A stretch of DNA of 64,000 nt from Serripes groenlandicus (lineage: Eukaryota; Mollusca; Bivalvia; Cardiida; Cardiidae): positions 39,364,102 to 39,428,101 of the forward strand of contig JASEVX010000008.1 of assembly GCA_031761405.1 (NCBI GenBank), read 5' to 3'. The translations under genes and the position numbers were made by a program. Below, in pieces: positions 61,461-64,000 of this stretch (within the stretch, counting starts at the first letter, position 1; each line of letters opens with the position of its first letter). Under the pieces are notes generated by a model. The model searched no databases. It was not told where the DNA came from and saw nothing but the letters and a program-made list of their open reading frames with translations.

Positions 61461-61651
61461 ACCCTGTGTTCCATAGTCACCAAACCCAAAACCTGTTTTG
61501 CGAACCTATATAGGTTTCGTCGATAATCCGTGCATTAGTCAGTAAACCAAACCTGTTTGACGGGAGTACATGCATAATACAGGTAGGTTTCGTTCCGCTC
61601 CATAGACAAAACGTGTTTACGTTGTGTTTACTATGGGGCACAGGGCTGATA
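61461..61651. mobile_element. Palindromic MITE
   Basis: CCCTGTGTTCCATAGTCACC at the left pairs imperfectly with TTTACTATGGGGCACAGGG at the right; inner arms AAACCTGTTTTG and CAAAACGTGTTT. The minus-strand frame here is spurious. Confidence 0.7.
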
Positions 61652-61683
61652 TAGAGACAACCCGTATACAATTTAACCCAATG

Positions 61684-61909
61684 TTAACCCTTTCCCACAT
61701 AATGCTTTGGAAGCCTCGGCAGCAGACAAATTTTGAAATCAGTGTGGCAAATGGAGAAATTGCTCATGATGAGCAATTTCTCCCTTTGCCACAGTGATTT
61801 CAACTTTATTTTATTAATTAAATTTTCTTTTAAGAAGATTATTCATGTTTTTGCCAATATGTTCTCAAGGTCATCTACTTCAGAGATGTGTGTGTGAGAA
61901 AGGGTTAAG
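61684..61909. mobile_element. MITE A copy
   Basis: AACCCTTTCCCACATAATGC to GTGTGAGAAAGGGTTAA with a perfect central hairpin GAAATTGCTCATGATGAGCA followed by ATTTC. Confidence 0.85.
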
Positions 61910-62371
61910 GAACAATACCTTATCTTAATAGATATGACTTCTACCGACATTTGTGAACAGTGGGCACTTGTGTCCAGTCTAATCTTGGTCTACTTCGTTT
62001 GATTCTCGTTTATTAATTGTAAGCAACTGAACGACTCAACGGATATACTAAAACATATTATAAGATATTAAGAATTGTGATGTCAATTACAGGCATGGAC
62101 AAAAGTGTAAAGAAAAGTGTGCCAAATTACTATCAAGATTGCATTTCACATCTTAACGCGCGTGTCATACGTGTAATGCATGTGGTATTTACCTAGCAAC
62201 TGATATATAAGCCAGTGTTTGGAGAAAAGCTCAACCCTAAAGGCTAGGTCTTGAGACAAATTTAGATCCAGATCAGCCTGTGCATCCACTTAGTCTGATC
62301 GAGATATATACTGTTCACATATTACTTACGTAAGCTTGTTTGCAGATTATGTCAACATTTTACTGGAGTTT

Positions 62372-62672
62372 GATAAGTGATTGATTGGAGTTTAACGCTG
62401 TTTTCAACAATTTTTCAGTCATGTCAGGCGGCCAGTTCACTTACTCATGTGTTTCTTGACTTTCTCACACCAGTACCCCACACAACATATTTTCCAAGCA
62501 ACTGCTGCTTTTTAAAATAGACTGTTAGCCCATTGGTGAGAGACGAATGACGCAAGTCACAATGACTTTTGTCAAACGTCGGAAAGAATGTTGGCCGAGC
62601 TGGGGTTCGAACTCACAAAGCCTTGATTGACAGACCGCGTCGCTACCGACTGAGCTACCGGGGCTCGACTCC
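62372..62672 (-). mobile_element. SINE-1 copy, well preserved
   Basis: Head on the minus strand: CCCCGGTAGCTCAGTCGGTA and GAGTTCGAACCCCAGCTCGG. Tail on the plus strand: TGATTGATTGGAGTTTAACG. About 300 bp; no clear target duplication found. Confidence 0.85.
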
Positions 62673-63207
62673 AGTTGAACCAACATGAACACTGTTCAGA
62701 AATGCCAACGTTTACAGTTTTATCCAGCGCCGGCTCATACCATTCGAACCACGTCATACGAAAACTAACCTTTGAGATTTTGCAATGAGCGAAGATCGAG
62801 ATCAGCCTGCTCAACCACGCAGTCTGATCAGGATCTATAATGATCCATTTCATTTCGTACGGGCAATCTCACAATATCGTGCTATAATGTCCGTCTTAAA
62901 GCAGATTGTACTACAAGTATACATTAAACTGTGAAACATGATTTTACCTTTCTACATTCAAATTCGTCTATTACACATATATCCACTGTTATTGTTTCTG
63001 TGACATCATTACACCTCATCTAATTTTACCTTCTTGTTTACCATTTTATTTGCGCACTAAATGCCCCCTGCTGCATATGCGCCATACAACATCATGCACT
63101 CATCCATACAAACAGTAAACGCTTGCAAATCTTTATCTAACCTTGATATATATATATATATATATATAAATACGGGTCATGTTAGTTTTCCTGAAACACA
63201 GCTCCAT
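62673..63207. other. Intergenic, no gene
   Basis: 62795-62840 resembles a worn MITE B piece (GATCAGCCTGCTCAACCACG). (TA)n at 63146-63168. Confidence 0.4.
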
Positions 63208-63434
63208 TAACCCTTTCCCACATATAGACGCATTCTGACACCTCTCCATCAGACGACTTTTGAAAACATCGGGGCAAAAGGAACATCGCTCAAAATGAGC
63301 ATTTTCTCCATTTGCCACAATGTTTTTCAACTCTATTCTATATTTTTTATTTCATATATAGAGAATATCCATGATGTACATATATGTTTTCAAAGTCGTC
63401 TGCTGCTAATTTGCTGTATACGGGAATGGGTTTA
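63208..63434. mobile_element. MITE A copy
   Basis: AACCCTTTCCCACATATAGA, AGACGACTTTTGAAAACATC, AAAGTCGTCTGCTGCTAATT, ACGGGAATGGGTTTAA. Confidence 0.82.
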
Positions 63435-64000
63435 ACGTAATACATGGGGTATACTTTGTGTCTTACTGAATTACAGATTTGGTATCATTTAAAGCAATCT
63501 CATTAAAACCAGACCAAAATACTTCGCTTTACGTATATTAGATCTTACGTCACCTCATAAAAGGTCGTCTCGAATTGACCCTTTACATTTAAATATTCAT
63601 TTAATCGGAAAACTCGACATTTATCAGTTCTTATATGAATTACATCCCCTGAACTCTCTAACTTTCTAACGGCGATAAATCTTGCGTTTCTCACGGCGAT
63701 AATCTTGCGTTTCTCACGACGTAGCGTGAATTTTACGCAACTTCCGGTTGGTCTCCTGTTTTCATGGTCTCTAAGATGTCAAGCTACACGGGCCGATTTT
63801 GAGCACGACAATTTGATCGTATCTATACAAAGGATTGCTACTGTAGCGAAGTTTATGTCGGGTTTAAATGAGATTGCATTTAAAAGTAACAATGTCCTAT
63901 TACTGCCATTGTTTAAGTATTGATAGTTGGCCAACGGCACAGGAAAACCTTTCTCAAACAGTCGAAAGATACGAAGTAACACACGAGGGGGTAATGTTCA
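63435..64000. other. No gene seen
   Basis: Contains a small tandem (GGCGATAAATCTTGCGTTTC then GGCGATAATCTTGCGTTTC, 63671-63710). The short frames are not recognised. Confidence 0.4.

Overview
The window is animal nuclear DNA, most probably from a bivalve mollusc. It has multi-exon genes with GT-AG introns, long AT-rich introns, many short palindromic transposons (MITEs), tRNA-derived SINEs, microsatellites and two 200-base N gaps (8463-8662, 31301-31500). Several dispersed repeats are of kinds I remember from bivalve genomes; dreissenid mussels are one possibility, but that is recall and not proof.

Three host genes can be supported. (1) On the minus strand, 4073-7392, a three-exon SAM-dependent methyltransferase of about 278 residues, apparently broken by one extra base in exon 1. 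(2) On the plus strand, the last two coding exons of a SHOX/SHOX2-type homeobox gene: 11495-11552 (end of the homeodomain) and 19735-20048 (C-terminus with OAR motif). The exon for the first part of the homeodomain was not found upstream, so the methyltransferase gene probably lies antisense inside a SHOX intron. (3) On the minus strand, 39602-56370, an SLC16 (monocarboxylate transporter) family gene. Seven coding exons were found by joining motifs and intron phases; one exon, between 42386 and 48593, cannot be found. Its large cytoplasmic loop holds an internal 64-residue duplication.

The rest is repeats and mobile-element remains. A mariner/Tc1-type element lies at 1039-2478 and a tyrosine-recombinase fragment at 33309-33612. 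A foldback element (28768-30564) has long inverted arms, and a 1.6 kb TIR element sits at 58289-59906. At 47560-48432 a mariner MITE lies inside a Mutator-like palindrome with 9-bp target duplications, itself inside an older repeat. At least four MITE families are named here A to D: A has ends like AACCCTTTCCCTCATA; B has ends like GAGCCGTCCCGCGAGAAAAC; C has ends like AACTCTTTCAGCGCC; D has ends like TCGAGGGCTTGGCGTG. Three SINE groups, a 5S-rRNA-like fragment and tandem arrays with periods of 29, 41, 43, 49, 50, 58, 76, 141 and about 233 bp complete the picture.

Layout: 1-4072 repeats and dead transposase; 4073-7392 methyltransferase; 7393-11494 repeats, gap and microsatellites; 11495-20048 SHOX 3' part; 20049-39601 intergenic DNA with foldback element, satellites and recombinase remnant; 39602-56370 SLC16 gene; 56371-64000 repeat-rich DNA with no recognised gene. 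The genes show no operon-like or pathway link.
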